A DNA stretch of 64,000 nt, taken from the NCBI RefSeq assembly GCF_020564565.1, contig NZ_JAJCTD010000005.1:248001-312000 (forward strand). Reading direction: 5' to 3'. The position numbers were made by a program, and so were the translations under genes. Below, piece after piece: positions 1 to 8,819 of this stretch (positions are counted from its first letter, which is position 1; every line of letters starts with the position of its first letter). Under the pieces are notes generated by a model that ran no database searches, had not been told where the DNA came from, and saw only the letters and a program-made list of their open reading frames with translations. This DNA comes from Rhodobacter sp. Har01. GTDB taxonomy: Bacteria; Pseudomonadota; Alphaproteobacteria; Rhodobacterales; Rhodobacteraceae.

Positions 1-478
1 TGGCGAAGCTCTCCAGGCGTATGAAAAGACAGGGGTTTTCCTCGCCGTCGGGCCGCCGCACATAGGCCCCGTAAGGCCACAACCGGAACGCCGCAACGGT
101 CTGCGGATGGTTCAGGAAGCCGCTGAAGTCATGCGTCTTCGCCAACCCGACAGCAGGGTGCGCAAAGCTTTGCCCCCGCAGCCAGTGATAATAGCTGACA
201 GCCCGATCCCAGGGGTTGCGGACCAGCGTAACCACCTGGAGACGCTCGATTTCCTCAAGGCTGACCAGCCCGACCACATCCGCCAGCGTGCTGTGTTTCC
301 ACACCCGCCCCGCCGCCTTGACCCCCTTCCACCGCCCCGCCCGGGCCCGCGCCTTCGGCGTGTCGCCGATCAGCACATCGTCCTTGGCGGCCCGTGCCTC
401 CAGGGCCAGGCTCAAGGCCGTCCCCCCGGTCTTCGGGACATGCACGAAGATGAACCGGCGGGCGCGGGAAATGATCAT
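1..478 (-). CDS. Sulfotransferase-family protein (3' end beyond window)
   Basis: This is an incomplete gene: 159 codons are visible and the reading frame leaves the window at position 1. The N-terminus reads FIFVHVPKTGGTAL, the usual 5'-phosphosulfate-binding loop of sulfotransferases, and LVRNPWDRAVSYYHWL further on matches the 3'-phosphate-binding segment. By family, such proteins move a sulfuryl group from PAPS to a glycan or other hydroxyl; the acceptor cannot be told from the sequence. Its ATG overlaps the stop of the upstream dehydrogenase in an ATGA, so the two are probably translationally coupled and belong to the same minus-strand operon. Identification of the fold is fairly secure and the substrate is unknown. 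Confidence 0.8.
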   Translation of the reverse strand, partial: MIISRARRFIFVHVPKTGGTALSLALEARAAKDDVLIGDTPKARARAGRWKGVKAAGRVWKHSTLADVVGLVSLEEIERLQVVTLVRNPWDRAVSYYHWLRGQSFAHPAVGLAKTHDFSGFLNHPQTVAAFRLWPYGAYVRRPDGEENPCLFIRLESFA

Positions 479-1425
479 GGAACCAACAGGTTGGGCGGCA
501 CGCGCCCGTCCGCGAAGGCGATCAGATTGCCCACCGCCATCAGCCCCATCGCCTCGCGCACCTCCAGACAGGCGGTGCCCAGATGCGGCAGCAGGGTCAC
601 GTTCTCCAGGGCCTTCAGCCCCTCCGGCACCTCCGGCTCGAACTCATAGACGTCCAGCCCCGCCCCCGTGATCCGCCCCTCGGCCAGGGCCGCCACCAGC
701 GCCGACTCGTCCACCACATCGCCCCGCGAGATGTTCACGAAGATGCCGGATTTCTTCATGGTTCCCAAGGCGTTGGCGTCGATCAGATGATGCGTGGCCG
801 GTCCCCCCGGCACCGCCACCACCACGAAATCCGCCGCCATCGCCTCGGCCATTCCCACTTGCCGCGCCGGGAAATCCACTGTGACCTCGGACCGGTTATG
901 AAAGATAACCTCCATCCCGAAGCCGAAATGGCAGCGCCGCGCAATCGCCTGACCAATGCGCCCGAAGCCGATGAGTCCCAAGGTCTTTCCGGAAACATGC
1001 GTGCCCAGCATCTGCACCGGATGCCAGCCCGTCCACCGCCCGGCGCGCAAAAGCCGCTCGCCTTCCCCCAACCGCCGCGCCGTCATCAGGATCAGCGCCA
1101 CCGCGATATCCGCCGTGGCATCGGTCACCGCGCCCGGAGTATTGGTCACCGCCACCCCCGCCGCCCGCGCCGCCGCCACGTCGATGTGGTTGTAACCCAC
1201 TCCGAAATTCGCCAGGAGCCGCGCCCGCGGCGCCGGCACATCGGCAAAGACCGCGGCCGAAAACCGGTCTCCCAGTGTCGGCAGAACCAGGTCGAAGTCG
1301 CGCAGGGCCGCCCGCAACTCGTCGGCCGTCAGAGCATCGGTCCGGTCCCGGAGCACCACTTCGAACCGCGCCTTCGCGGCCTCCAGAACCCGGTCGGGCA
1401 GGCGGCGGGTGACCAAGAGGCGCAT
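475..1425 (-). CDS. D-isomer specific 2-hydroxyacid dehydrogenase (glyoxylate/hydroxypyruvate reductase type)
   Basis: A 316-aa cytoplasmic oxidoreductase of the usual family length. The NAD(P)-binding Rossmann segment LGLIGFGRIGQAIARR lies near residues 150-165, the arginine-containing VNISRGDVVDESAL near 233, the acidic residue in the GLDVYEFEPEVP stretch near 260, and the catalytic histidine in LLPHLGTA near 285. These are the signatures of the glyoxylate/hydroxypyruvate reductase group, which reduce 2-oxoacids with NAD(P)H. It begins at an ATG that overlaps the csaA stop by one base (TGATG) and ends in an ATGA overlap with the sulfotransferase gene. The exact 2-oxoacid substrate is not decidable from sequence alone. 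Confidence 0.9.
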   Translation of the reverse strand: MRLLVTRRLPDRVLEAAKARFEVVLRDRTDALTADELRAALRDFDLVLPTLGDRFSAAVFADVPAPRARLLANFGVGYNHIDVAAARAAGVAVTNTPGAVTDATADIAVALILMTARRLGEGERLLRAGRWTGWHPVQMLGTHVSGKTLGLIGFGRIGQAIARRCHFGFGMEVIFHNRSEVTVDFPARQVGMAEAMAADFVVVAVPGGPATHHLIDANALGTMKKSGIFVNISRGDVVDESALVAALAEGRITGAGLDVYEFEPEVPEGLKALENVTLLPHLGTACLEVREAMGLMAVGNLIAFADGRVPPNLLVP

Positions 1426-1757
1426 CAGAACATCCGCCCGCCCAAAGGCACCTCGTGCCCCGGCGTCAGCAATACCACCTCGCCCGCCTCATCCGGCACG
1501 CCCAAGACCAGAACCTCGGACTTCACCGGCCCGATCTGGCGCGGCGGAAAGTTCACCACGGCCAGCACCTGCCGGCCCACAAGGCCCTGCAAATCATAGT
1601 GTTTCGTGATCTGGGCGGAGGACTTCTTCACCCCCAGATCGCCGCCGAAATCGACCCACAGCCTGTAGGCGGGCTTTCTCGCCTCGGGGAAGGGTTCGGC
1701 CTGAACGATGCGGCCGACGCGGATGTCGACCCTGGCGAAGTCGTCATACGAGATCAC
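1425..1757 (-). CDS. csaA: tRNA-binding domain protein CsaA
   Basis: A 110-aa protein consisting of a single EMAP-II / Trbp111-like OB fold, the normal size for CsaA. Characteristic segments are FARVDIRVGRIVQAEPF at the N-terminus, the central SSAQITKHY and VGRQVLAVVNFPPRQIG, and a C-terminal SEVLVLGVPDEAGEVVLLTP. CsaA dimers bind tRNA and have been described as export-related chaperones in Bacillus; the physiological role in alphaproteobacteria is not settled. The gene overlaps proC upstream by four bases and touches the dehydrogenase downstream, so it sits inside a tightly packed operon. Confidence 0.9.
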   Translation of the reverse strand: MISYDDFARVDIRVGRIVQAEPFPEARKPAYRLWVDFGGDLGVKKSSAQITKHYDLQGLVGRQVLAVVNFPPRQIGPVKSEVLVLGVPDEAGEVVLLTPGHEVPLGGRMF

Positions 1758-2566
1758 TTGCCCAACTCCCGCCCGCGCGCCGCCGCCGCCGCGACGGCCC
1801 GGGTCAGCAGCGCCGGAAAGCCGGTTTCCGGGTCCATCAGCACCTTCAGCCCCTCGGCCGTGGTCCCCCCCGGCGAGGTGACGTTGATGCGCAGTTGCGC
1901 CGCCGTCTCGGACGAGCGGAACGCCAGTTCCCCCGCCCCGCAGACCGTGGCGCGGGCCAGCTGCATCGACACCGTTTCCGACAGACCCGCCGCCACGCCG
2001 GCCACCGCCATCGCCTCGATCAGGTGGAACACATAGGCCGGCCCGCCGCCCGAAAGCGCCGTCACCGCGTCGATCTGGTGCTCGCCCTCCAGGTCAACCA
2101 CCTGACCCACCGCCTGCATCAGGGCGCGGGCCACCGCCAGGCCATCGGCCCCGGCGTGCGTGTTGGCGCAGATGCCGGTGATGCCGCGGCCAACCATGGC
2201 GGGGGTGTTGGGCATCGCGCGCACGAGGGGGGTGTGGTCGCCCAGCACCGCCTGAAAACTGGCGATGGTCGTTCCGGCCGCAATCGACACGAACAGCGTC
2301 CGCCCATTCCCCAGAGCTTGCAGCGCGGGCAAGGCGGACCCCATCATCTGGGGCTTCACCGCCAGCACGGCCACGCCGGGCGCGGGCGGCACGCCTTCGT
2401 TCAGATGCACGCCACTGGCGCGCAGCCAGTCGGACGGGTTCGGCTCGATCACCCAGAAGGCGCCCGGAGGCAGCCCGGCCTTCAGCCAGCCGGCCAGCAG
2501 CGCGGTGCCCATCTTGCCGCAGCCCAGCAGCACAAGCCCTTCGCGGGCCACGATTTCCAAGGACAT
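1754..2566 (-). CDS. proC: Pyrroline-5-carboxylate reductase
   Basis: ProC catalyses the last step of proline synthesis, reducing 1-pyrroline-5-carboxylate with NAD(P)H in the cytoplasm. The 270-aa product begins with a dinucleotide-binding segment VLLGCGKMGTALLAGWLKAG and contains AVKPQMM, VRAMPNTPAMVGRGITG and the C-terminal signature GGPAYVFHLIEAMAVAG ... VTSPGGTTAEGL. I chose the ATG at 2566 (MSLEIV) because a run of G lies just ahead of it; an in-frame ATG at 2578 has no visible ribosome-binding site. It overlaps csaA by four bases. Length and motifs are normal. Confidence 0.93.
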   Translation of the reverse strand: MSLEIVAREGLVLLGCGKMGTALLAGWLKAGLPPGAFWVIEPNPSDWLRASGVHLNEGVPPAPGVAVLAVKPQMMGSALPALQALGNGRTLFVSIAAGTTIASFQAVLGDHTPLVRAMPNTPAMVGRGITGICANTHAGADGLAVARALMQAVGQVVDLEGEHQIDAVTALSGGGPAYVFHLIEAMAVAGVAAGLSETVSMQLARATVCGAGELAFRSSETAAQLRINVTSPGGTTAEGLKVLMDPETGFPALLTRAVAAAAARGRELGK

Positions 2567-2593
2567 GATCCCCCCCATTTGCGGGGGGAGAGG

Positions 2594-3097
2594 TTAGGCG
2601 CGGCCGTAGGCTTCGGCAATGGCGACTTTCATCGCCTCGGCCGGGCTCTTGTCGCCCCACAGCACCATCTGGAACGCCGGGTAGAAGCGTTCCGAGGCCA
2701 TCACCGCGCTGGAGATCAGCCGGTCGATCTGCTCGGGCCCGGCGATCTGCCCGCCCGCCAGGCACAGGCCATAGCGCCAGACCATCAGTTTCTGCTCGGC
2801 CCACCAGGTGAAGGCGCCGGTCCAGACCATGTCGTTGCAGCGGTTCAGCACGTCGTAGAGCAGCGCCATCCGCGCTTCGGGCGGCTCCATCTCGAAGGTG
2901 CAGATCAGGCGCAGCGTCTCGTCCTGCGGGCTCCAGGCCAGGGTGAGCGAGTAGGTGCGCCACTGGCCCTCGACCGACATCGCGATCTGGTCATCGGTGA
3001 CGCGGTCGAATTCCCAGGCATGGTGCTCGGCCAGGGTCTCGACGATGTCGATCGGGTGCAGGTCGTCCGAAAGGAGGTAGTCTTCTGAAAGCGACAT
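2594..3097 (-). CDS. YbjN domain-containing protein
   Basis: A 167-aa cytoplasmic protein of the YbjN family, which is common next to proC in alphaproteobacteria. The recognisable core runs from HPIDIVETLAEHHAWEFDRV through DQIAMSVEGQWRTYSLTL to the cysteine- and tryptophan-rich LNRCNDMVWTGAFTWW segment. YbjN proteins have a type III chaperone-like fold and have been linked to stress responses and motility in enterobacteria, but no biochemical activity is established. The start at 3097 (MSLSEDYL) is preferred; ATGs at 3112 and 3115 are alternatives. The DNA directly upstream is transposon scar, so the native promoter of this gene and of the downstream operon may have been replaced. Confidence 0.8.
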   Translation of the reverse strand: MSLSEDYLLSDDLHPIDIVETLAEHHAWEFDRVTDDQIAMSVEGQWRTYSLTLAWSPQDETLRLICTFEMEPPEARMALLYDVLNRCNDMVWTGAFTWWAEQKLMVWRYGLCLAGGQIAGPEQIDRLISSAVMASERFYPAFQMVLWGDKSPAEAMKVAIAEAYGRA

Positions 3098-3746
3098 CTG
3101 CCCGAGCCCCATCATAAGGCTTCCCACAGGCCGCGACCCACAAGAAGCTGCGTGTCTGGCAAGGAACAGCGTGTGCCCGACGCAGACCTTACTAGATATG
3201 GTGTGGCGAAAGCGGAAGCCTGTAAAGCGATTTGTTGAAAATTCTTCTGTGGAAAAGCCATGGGTGTGGCTCGCCACTCGAGTTGGCACGGTTTGACAAC
3301 CGAGTTGGCAACAAGAGCAATGTCGCCATGGTGCCGGACCGGACCGGACCGATGACCTTCCCGCCAGCGTGCCGTTCTCCGGCAGAAGCGGAGCCATGTT
3401 CTCAGCTGAAGAGTGAGTGCTGAGGACCACGCAAGCTTGCTGTGGCCGTGAGATCGCGGGCCTCGAGTCAAGACAGAGAATCTGTCGAAGCTGGAAAAAA
3501 TTCGTTTGAACGTGGAAAGCGAATACGACAGCTTCGATGCCGAGCTCCGGCAGACACTAACTGTTGAATAGGGGGGGGTGGGAGCTACTCGCAGCAACGA
3601 GCAGCCCCCCTTTGACCGAAACAGCCCCTTCGGGGCATGTCTCCTGTAAGGAGCGTTGTGCAACGGCACGGTGCATCCGGTCAAGCGGCATGTCCAGGAG
3701 GGCCTCATGGAAAGGGCCCCAAATGGCACCCAAAGCACTCGTCCTC
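3098..3746. other. Mobile-element patchwork without an intact gene
   Basis: About 650 bases between the YbjN gene and the truncated istA contain no complete gene. Base composition is visibly lower in GC than the surroundings around 3190-3330 and 3440-3570. The minus-strand istA frame continues open across this stretch but its translation stops resembling IstA at about 3747, so that extension is not a gene. A GC-rich block at 3575-3720 has inverted GGGGCTGTTTC / GCCCCTTCGGGG type structure that looks like part of another insertion element, which I could not assign to a family. Confidence 0.5.
3452..3571 (+). pseudogene. Orphan C-terminal coding fragment
   Basis: A short open stretch ends with an in-frame TAG at 3569-3571 and translates to a charged helical tail that includes LSKLEKIRLNVESEYDSF and ELRQTLTVE. 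It has no start codon and is closed upstream by a TGA at 3449. The composition (low GC, varied third positions, plausible amphipathic helix) looks more like the end of a real protein than random GC-rich sequence. The parent protein was not recognised. It probably came in with, or was cut by, the neighbouring mobile DNA. Confidence 0.25.
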
Positions 3747-4587
3747 CGCGGGCGTAGGCCACGCATTTGTCCATCAGCCAGGCGTTCAGCTCTTCCAGAT
3801 TCTTGACCCGCAGGCGGGGCGTGAAGAACCGCTCGCGCACCAGCCCGACCTGGTTCTCGACCTGCCCCTTCTCCCAACCTGACGCAGGGGTGCAGGCGAC
3901 GGGTTGCACAAGATAGTGGCTGCACATCTGCAGGAAGCGGCGGTTGTAGTGCCGCTCCTTGCCGGTGAAGACCGCCTCGACCGCCGTCTTCATGTTGTCG
4001 TAGATCCCGCGCGTGCAGGTGCCCCGGAAGAAGGCGAACGCCCTGTCATGGGCGTCGAACACCATCTCCTGGCTCTCGCGCATATAGGCCCGGACGAACA
4101 TCATCCGGCTGTGGCAAAGCCGGACATGCGCCACCTTCACGGTGACCGTCACGCCCTCAATCCGAACGACCTCGTGGCTCCAGTCGAACTGGCAGGCTTC
4201 GCCCGGCGCGTAGTAGAGCGGGACATAGGCCTCGGCGGTCGCGGCCCCCCGGTTCTGCGACCAGGTCTTGGCGAACCGGCGCACTGCATCGTAACCGCCC
4301 TCGTATCCCAGCCCGCGCAACTCCTCGAAGATCCGGATCAACGTCAGCCGCTCCCGCGACGGCTTGCCTGCATTGGCTGACAGGAACTGCTCCAACTGGC
4401 CCTGCCACGGCCCGATCCGCGGCATCGGCTGCCGCTCGCGTTCGTAGCTGAAGTCCGTCTCGTCCGTCCGCAGGATCTTCCGCACGGTGTTCCGCGAAAC
4501 ATGCAGCTCCCGCACGATCCTCTTCATCGACCAGTTCTGAACGTGAAAGGCCCGCCGGACCCGCGCAATCGTGTCCACCCGCTTCAA
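3747..4587 (-). pseudogene. Truncated IS21-family transposase IstA
   Basis: The first 281 codons of an IstA-type transposase survive. The N-terminal helix-turn-helix reads WSMKRIVRELHVSRNTVRKIL (shortened here from residues 19-39), followed by the integrase core with the first catalytic aspartate in CQFDWSHE near 136, the second in GIYDNMKTAVEAVF near 198 and the glutamate in KGQVENQVGLVR near 244. Family members run to about 400-500 residues and are followed by the ATPase gene istB. Here similarity ends after CVAYAR near 3747 and no istB is present, so the element cannot move on its own. Confidence 0.85.
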
Positions 4588-4634
4588 CTCCCCCTCCGTC
4601 CGCTGCCCCGCAACGGACGGTCTGACAGAACATC

Positions 4635-4698
4635 AGGGGGGTCAAAATTGGACGCCGATAGCCCCACCTAGGGGGTCAAAATTGCACGCCGAAACACA
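4635..4698. repeat. IS21-type multiple terminal repeats
   Basis: Two near-identical copies of GGGGGTCAAAATTG followed by G/C and ACGCCGA lie 35 bases apart, just upstream of the istA start. IS21 elements carry such multiple terminal repeats, to which the transposase binds. In the reading direction of istA they mark the left end of the element, with the outer boundary near 4698. The matching right end is missing, consistent with a 3'-deleted element. Confidence 0.75.
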
Positions 4699-4800
4699 GG
4701 AATTCCCCCTCAGCTGGCTAGATGCCCCCGGAATCTTCTGGAACACGGCGCCCGGCGCGCGAGGATTCCGTGCAAAGCGACCCCGACGGCTGACGGGCGA

Positions 4801-4908
4801 TCAGGCGGCGAAGCGGCCGGTTTCGGTGGTGCGGGCCTGGCTCAGCGCGGTCAGGCTTTCCAGAAGCGGCTGGACGCTGCGCGCTTGTGGCCGGTGTCGA
4901 ATATCAGG
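4801..4908 (-). pseudogene. C-terminal fragment of an unidentified protein
   Basis: The minus strand carries an open tail ending in TGA at 4801-4803 and reading SVQPLLESLTALSQARTTET then GRFAA. It looks like a helical C-terminus and has no start codon; an upstream in-frame TGA lies near 4930. The stretch 4700-5006 otherwise holds nothing I recognise. It is best read as the leftover end of a gene removed when the adjacent IS21 element or a deletion arrived. The parent family was not identified. Confidence 0.3.
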
Positions 4909-5006
4909 CACCTGGTGAAGAGAACCAACTGATCAGCAGGATCCCGGCGCAAAGAAATCCCGGGTCGCCGATTCCAGGCGCAGGTCTTCTTGGGCAGAGA
5001 GGCGGC

Positions 5007-7394
5007 TCAATTCGCAGGCTTGTCGGCTTTCACTGCCTTTTGATCCCCCGAAGTGGCCTTGGGCGAAGGCGGGCCAACCGTCTTCTGTGGCTCGAGGGCG
5101 TCCTTCTTTCCGGCGCCGGGAGGCTTGGCACCCAGGATCGAACTGCCGGCGCCCGGGATCATGTATTCCGCAACCAGCGCCTTGCCCACGTCGCTGTCCA
5201 GCATCTTGAGGAAAGTCTCCTGTACCGACTTCTGCACGTCCAATGCCTTGTCCGCGGCGTGTTTGGCACCGTCGGAGCTGAGCCCCGCGACCTTGTCGGC
5301 CAGCTTCATCATTTCGCTCAACCCGCCCATGTCGCGGAAGCTGTCGCCGCGGGTTGCGCCGCCGATGGCCTTGTCGATGAACGAGGCATCGGCGATCTTT
5401 TCGGCGCGAAGCTGCGCCAGCGCCGCCGTGAAGTCGGAGGTTTCCAGGTCCATGCCCTTCGCCCGGTCGAACGTAGCCAAGGGCGCGATCTGCGGCGGCA
5501 GGATGGGAATGCGGTTTTCCGCGTCGGCCCAGCTTGGATAGATCGGGTTCACCTCCTCCGCCGCCAGGCTTTGGCCCAGCACCGCTTCTGCGAAGACGCC
5601 CGATCCCGGCAGACCGACATGGATAGACTTGCCAGCATATTCATTGTCCGGCTGGTCCAGTCCCAGGTGATCCTTCGCCCAGACTGCGCGCTGCTGGCGG
5701 CCCGCTTCTCCCTTTGGGAAGCGCCAGCGGAAGGCCAGGTAGTTGCCGAAGACACCCACCGGGTGAGGGTCCACCTGTGCAACCAGCGGGATGCCGTCCA
5801 CCGCGTATTTTTGCAGCAGCCGACAAATCTGGTCCGGGCTCATCCGCAGCCAAAGCTGCTGGCTGACGAACAGACGGTTCTGCTCGAGCATGACCGACAG
5901 GCCGATCAGGTCGCTCAACTGCCGGGTCGAGGCCAGCGCCGCCAGTTCGTTGCCAACCCGCTGGATATCGGAATCGATATCGTCAACCAGCCCGAAGGCC
6001 GGATAGTTTCCAGCCGGGTCAAAGCTGATCGGGGTGTCGCCCAGACCAAGTTGCCGGCGCAGCGCCAATGCCTCTTGCGACCCCATCTCGACCGGTCCGC
6101 CGGTGCCCATAAGTTCGGCGCAATAGGCCTTGAGGCGGTTCAGCTGGTCCAGCCGCTTCTGCAACAGCATTTCCCGCGGCGCCGGCGGCAGCCGCACATC
6201 GGCCGAACTGTCATGGTCGATCACTTTGCGCAGGATCGCCTCGAATTGCGCCATCAGGTCGGGGCGCTTCAGTTCCGCGAAGATCTCCATCAACTGCGCG
6301 CTGTGGCGGAACAGCGTGTCGGGCGGGGCCACCAGGACATCGTCCCGTTGCTGTTCGGTCCGAGGCGGAGGCAGGAAATGGACCGGCACCATCGGGATGA
6401 ACAGGCAGCGGTCCCAGTATTTCAGCGAGGTCTTGACCTCGTAGGTTTGCAGCACCTCGAAGAACAGCATGTTCAGCGCGTGCCGGCGGTTGTAGTTCAC
6501 CAGGACGCGGGTGTTCAGCGTCTCCTTCTCCTTCTCGGTGACTTCCTTGATCACGGTCTGATAGCGCGACCGCAGGCTGTGAGTCTGTTCGGCCGTGCTT
6601 TGCGTGATGGCCACGGTTGAATCCGCCGCCAGTGATCTGCTGCCCGTGCTGTACTGCGCGGTCAGCGCCGAGGCCTGTGTGCTGGAACTTGCCCCCGAGG
6701 CCCCGAAGAACAGCCAGCCGCCTGACACGCCCGCCTGGTTTGTCACCGCGCTGGACGATGCCGATGAGCCGCCGCTTTGCGCCTCGCGCGCAACGGCATC
6801 CTGGGCCTCCTTCACGTTGCGGTCCTGCTGGATCGAGCTGTCGGCCGTTTCGGACTGCGTGGTTCCGGCACTGCTCTTCCCGCCGGTCCGCCGTTCCCAA
6901 TCGGTCACCGCGATCTGGATCACCTCGCCGGGCGCCAGGCAGATCGACCGCAGCAGATTGCCCAGTTGCAGGCCCTGCTGTGTCCAGGTCTGCTCGTGCA
7001 CGGTCAGCACGCCGCATGCCGGCTGCAGGGTGGCCTCTGCCAACTTGGGATCGAACGGGTCGACCGATCCGGCCAGAGGAATGCATGTCGCGGTCGGGGC
7101 CTCAAGCGGCTCAAGGAAGTAGAGCGAGCGATAATATGTCGGCTCACCCACGTTCGATGTCCCCATTTTCGGACGCAGGTAGTCTGGCGTCGGGGGGTCG
7201 GGCTGCGGAGTGCGGCCGTCGTGGGCCGGCGTCGTCCCGTCTGCCGCTTGCTTTTCCTCCGCAATCGCCTCGGATGCCGGGTCCGCCCCCGTTGCTTCGG
7301 TCACAGTCCCACTGTCTTCCGAACCGAGCTTGGCCACCGCACTCTCCTTTTCTCTGGGAGCGGAATATGTCCTCAAGGTCGAGTATAGCGACAT
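5007..7394 (-). CDS. Uncharacterised 795-aa protein with Ala/Ser-rich centre
   Basis: I do not recognise the family. The start at 7394 is chosen because GGAGG sits seven bases ahead of the ATG; the open frame continues upstream without a better signal. There is no signal peptide or membrane segment. Visible regions: an acidic, proline-rich N-terminal 75 residues; a compact domain with CGVLTVHEQTWTQQGLQL and ICLAPGEVIQIAVTDWERR; a low-complexity Ala/Ser/Gly stretch with a short WLFFG island; a charged helix (VIKEVTEKEKETLNTRVLV) leading into NYNRRHALNMLFFEVLQTY; a long helical middle; a C-terminal block with GSGVFAEAVLGQ and IPILPPQIAP; and a Lys/Pro-rich tail. It lies between IS remnants with a membrane-protein gene upstream on the same strand. 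A structural or secreted-apparatus role is possible but unproven. Confidence 0.75.
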   Translation of the reverse strand: MSLYSTLRTYSAPREKESAVAKLGSEDSGTVTEATGADPASEAIAEEKQAADGTTPAHDGRTPQPDPPTPDYLRPKMGTSNVGEPTYYRSLYFLEPLEAPTATCIPLAGSVDPFDPKLAEATLQPACGVLTVHEQTWTQQGLQLGNLLRSICLAPGEVIQIAVTDWERRTGGKSSAGTTQSETADSSIQQDRNVKEAQDAVAREAQSGGSSASSSAVTNQAGVSGGWLFFGASGASSSTQASALTAQYSTGSRSLAADSTVAITQSTAEQTHSLRSRYQTVIKEVTEKEKETLNTRVLVNYNRRHALNMLFFEVLQTYEVKTSLKYWDRCLFIPMVPVHFLPPPRTEQQRDDVLVAPPDTLFRHSAQLMEIFAELKRPDLMAQFEAILRKVIDHDSSADVRLPPAPREMLLQKRLDQLNRLKAYCAELMGTGGPVEMGSQEALALRRQLGLGDTPISFDPAGNYPAFGLVDDIDSDIQRVGNELAALASTRQLSDLIGLSVMLEQNRLFVSQQLWLRMSPDQICRLLQKYAVDGIPLVAQVDPHPVGVFGNYLAFRWRFPKGEAGRQQRAVWAKDHLGLDQPDNEYAGKSIHVGLPGSGVFAEAVLGQSLAAEEVNPIYPSWADAENRIPILPPQIAPLATFDRAKGMDLETSDFTAALAQLRAEKIADASFIDKAIGGATRGDSFRDMGGLSEMMKLADKVAGLSSDGAKHAADKALDVQKSVQETFLKMLDSDVGKALVAEYMIPGAGSSILGAKPPGAGKKDALEPQKTVGPPSPKATSGDQKAVKADKPAN

Positions 7395-7811
7395 CGATGA
7401 TCCTCCAGGTTGATTCACCGCAAGTCGGCAGCCAACCTGCACGCCTGCAGCGCGCGTGTTTCTTCTCTCGGCTCCGATGACCGCGCTGCAGAACCTCGGC
7501 CGGACACATGGCCACAAGATCAGCACTTGGTCCGGCAACCGGGCGGAGAGTTCGCATCGCCCGTTCACGCGGCACAAGCGTGCCATGGCCCAGTTTCGAT
7601 GGATGCGAAGTCCGCAGCGCTCGCCGCTGCCAATGCCCTGTCTGCAACCATTTCAACCCGAAGCGAGCGCTTTCCCCTCGCGACGACCAAAAGTCCGACC
7701 GTGCCGCCGCTCTCACCGAATGGAGCGGCCTTCTCGCCGCAAAAGGGGCGGGCCCCTACCCTTGCAGAGGCGCGTTCGCATGCGTCTGGCGGCACCGAAC
7801 CGCGCTTTCGA
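7395..7811. promoter_or_regulatory. Intergenic region upstream of the 795-aa gene
   Basis: About 417 bases separate the 795-aa gene from the membrane-protein gene on the same strand, long enough for an independent promoter. The GGAGG ribosome-binding site of the 795-aa gene is at its left edge. A short GC-rich stem (GGGGC/GCCCC) near 7746-7758 sits downstream of the membrane-protein stop and might terminate its transcript. I see no gene in it and no confident -35/-10 pair. Confidence 0.3.
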
Positions 7812-8819
7812 CTATTCCAGCTCTGCCGCTTCGGCGTCTTCCTGTTCGTCGCCGACCAGGCCCGAGCGGATCTTGCCGCGCGTCAGGCCCAGGGTCTGCC
7901 AGACCAGATAGGCCGCGCCGACAACGGCCAGCGCGAGGATCGCAATGTCGTCGCCGCTCATCACCTCATAGGCGCGATAGGCCGCCGCGTCGAAGGTCGA
8001 AGTGCGGACCTCGCTTTGCGCAACAATCTCCAGCACCGACATCCAGGCCAGGCCCCCAAGGACCGCCAGGCCCAGAACGGGGATCAGCCAAAGGGACGCA
8101 AGTGCGAAAGCGAGGGTCAGGAGCGCAGGCAGCAGCGCGTCTTCGGGCAGGTCTGGCAAGGCGAACAGCGGGGCAGCGGCAAGCACCGTGAGCGCGCTGC
8201 GCAAGAGCAACGCGGGCAACGGGCTCTTGCGGGGGGCCTTGGCGGCGGCCGGCCGAGCCTCGAGCGCCCTGGCGACGGCGGCGGCGACCGTATCGTAATT
8301 CGCGGGCGTGCAGTACAGCGTCACCAAGGTTCGCCAGCTGTTCGACAGCGCGATCGCGTTCCAGGACTTGTAGTAGCGCACGCGGGCGACGGCATTCCAG
8401 GCTATCGACTGCTGCTTGCTCGCTTCGGCCAGGATGCCCGCGCCCGCCACGCCAGGCGCCGCTGCCAAAGCCCCCACAACCCGGGCGGCCCGGTTCGCAC
8501 GCGCGGCGCGCCGGTCGATCACTTCGGACCGCGCCCCGCGCCGATCCAGGACAAAGCGCATGTGCATGCGGTTGCCAAAGACCACCAGCGCGACAAGCAC
8601 GAACAGAACCGACAACCCCGCAAGGGCGGCCGCGACCAGACCCATGAGCGGCAGCACCGCGTCGGTATCGCCGGTGGCGGCGGTCAGCCCGCCCAGCAGA
8701 GCCGCCATCAGAAGGCCGGTCAGCAGCATCAGCCGGACGAAGTTGGCCCGCATCAGCGGATGCGTCATCAGGGGCACATCCACGGCCCAATCCAGCGCCC
8801 GATCCGTCGAATGCGTCAT
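7812..8819 (-). CDS. Multi-pass membrane protein with YcxB/bPH-like segment
   Basis: A 335-aa protein of unknown function. Two hydrophobic segments lie near residues 27-50 and 57-83, and further hydrophobic segments near 215-275 and 290-320, giving a membrane protein with a cytoplasmic middle. That middle contains SIAWNAVARVRYYKSWNAIAL followed by VTLYCTPANYDTVAAAVARAL, a pattern resembling the small bacterial PH-like (YcxB-type) domains; this is an impression, not a confirmed match. The C-terminus is acidic (DEQEDAEAAELE). The start at 8819 has AGGTGA upstream. It is divergent from the discoidin-like gene and shares the intergenic repeats with it. Confidence 0.65.
   Translation of the reverse strand: MTHSTDRALDWAVDVPLMTHPLMRANFVRLMLLTGLLMAALLGGLTAATGDTDAVLPLMGLVAAALAGLSVLFVLVALVVFGNRMHMRFVLDRRGARSEVIDRRAARANRAARVVGALAAAPGVAGAGILAEASKQQSIAWNAVARVRYYKSWNAIALSNSWRTLVTLYCTPANYDTVAAAVARALEARPAAAKAPRKSPLPALLLRSALTVLAAAPLFALPDLPEDALLPALLTLAFALASLWLIPVLGLAVLGGLAWMSVLEIVAQSEVRTSTFDAAAYRAYEVMSGDDIAILALAVVGAAYLVWQTLGLTRGKIRSGLVGDEQEDAEAAELE

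Noticed and set aside
3112..4587. Reading the istA frame as a complete 491-aa transposase
   Set aside because: Similarity to IstA ends near residue 281; the rest has no transposase features and crosses scar DNA.
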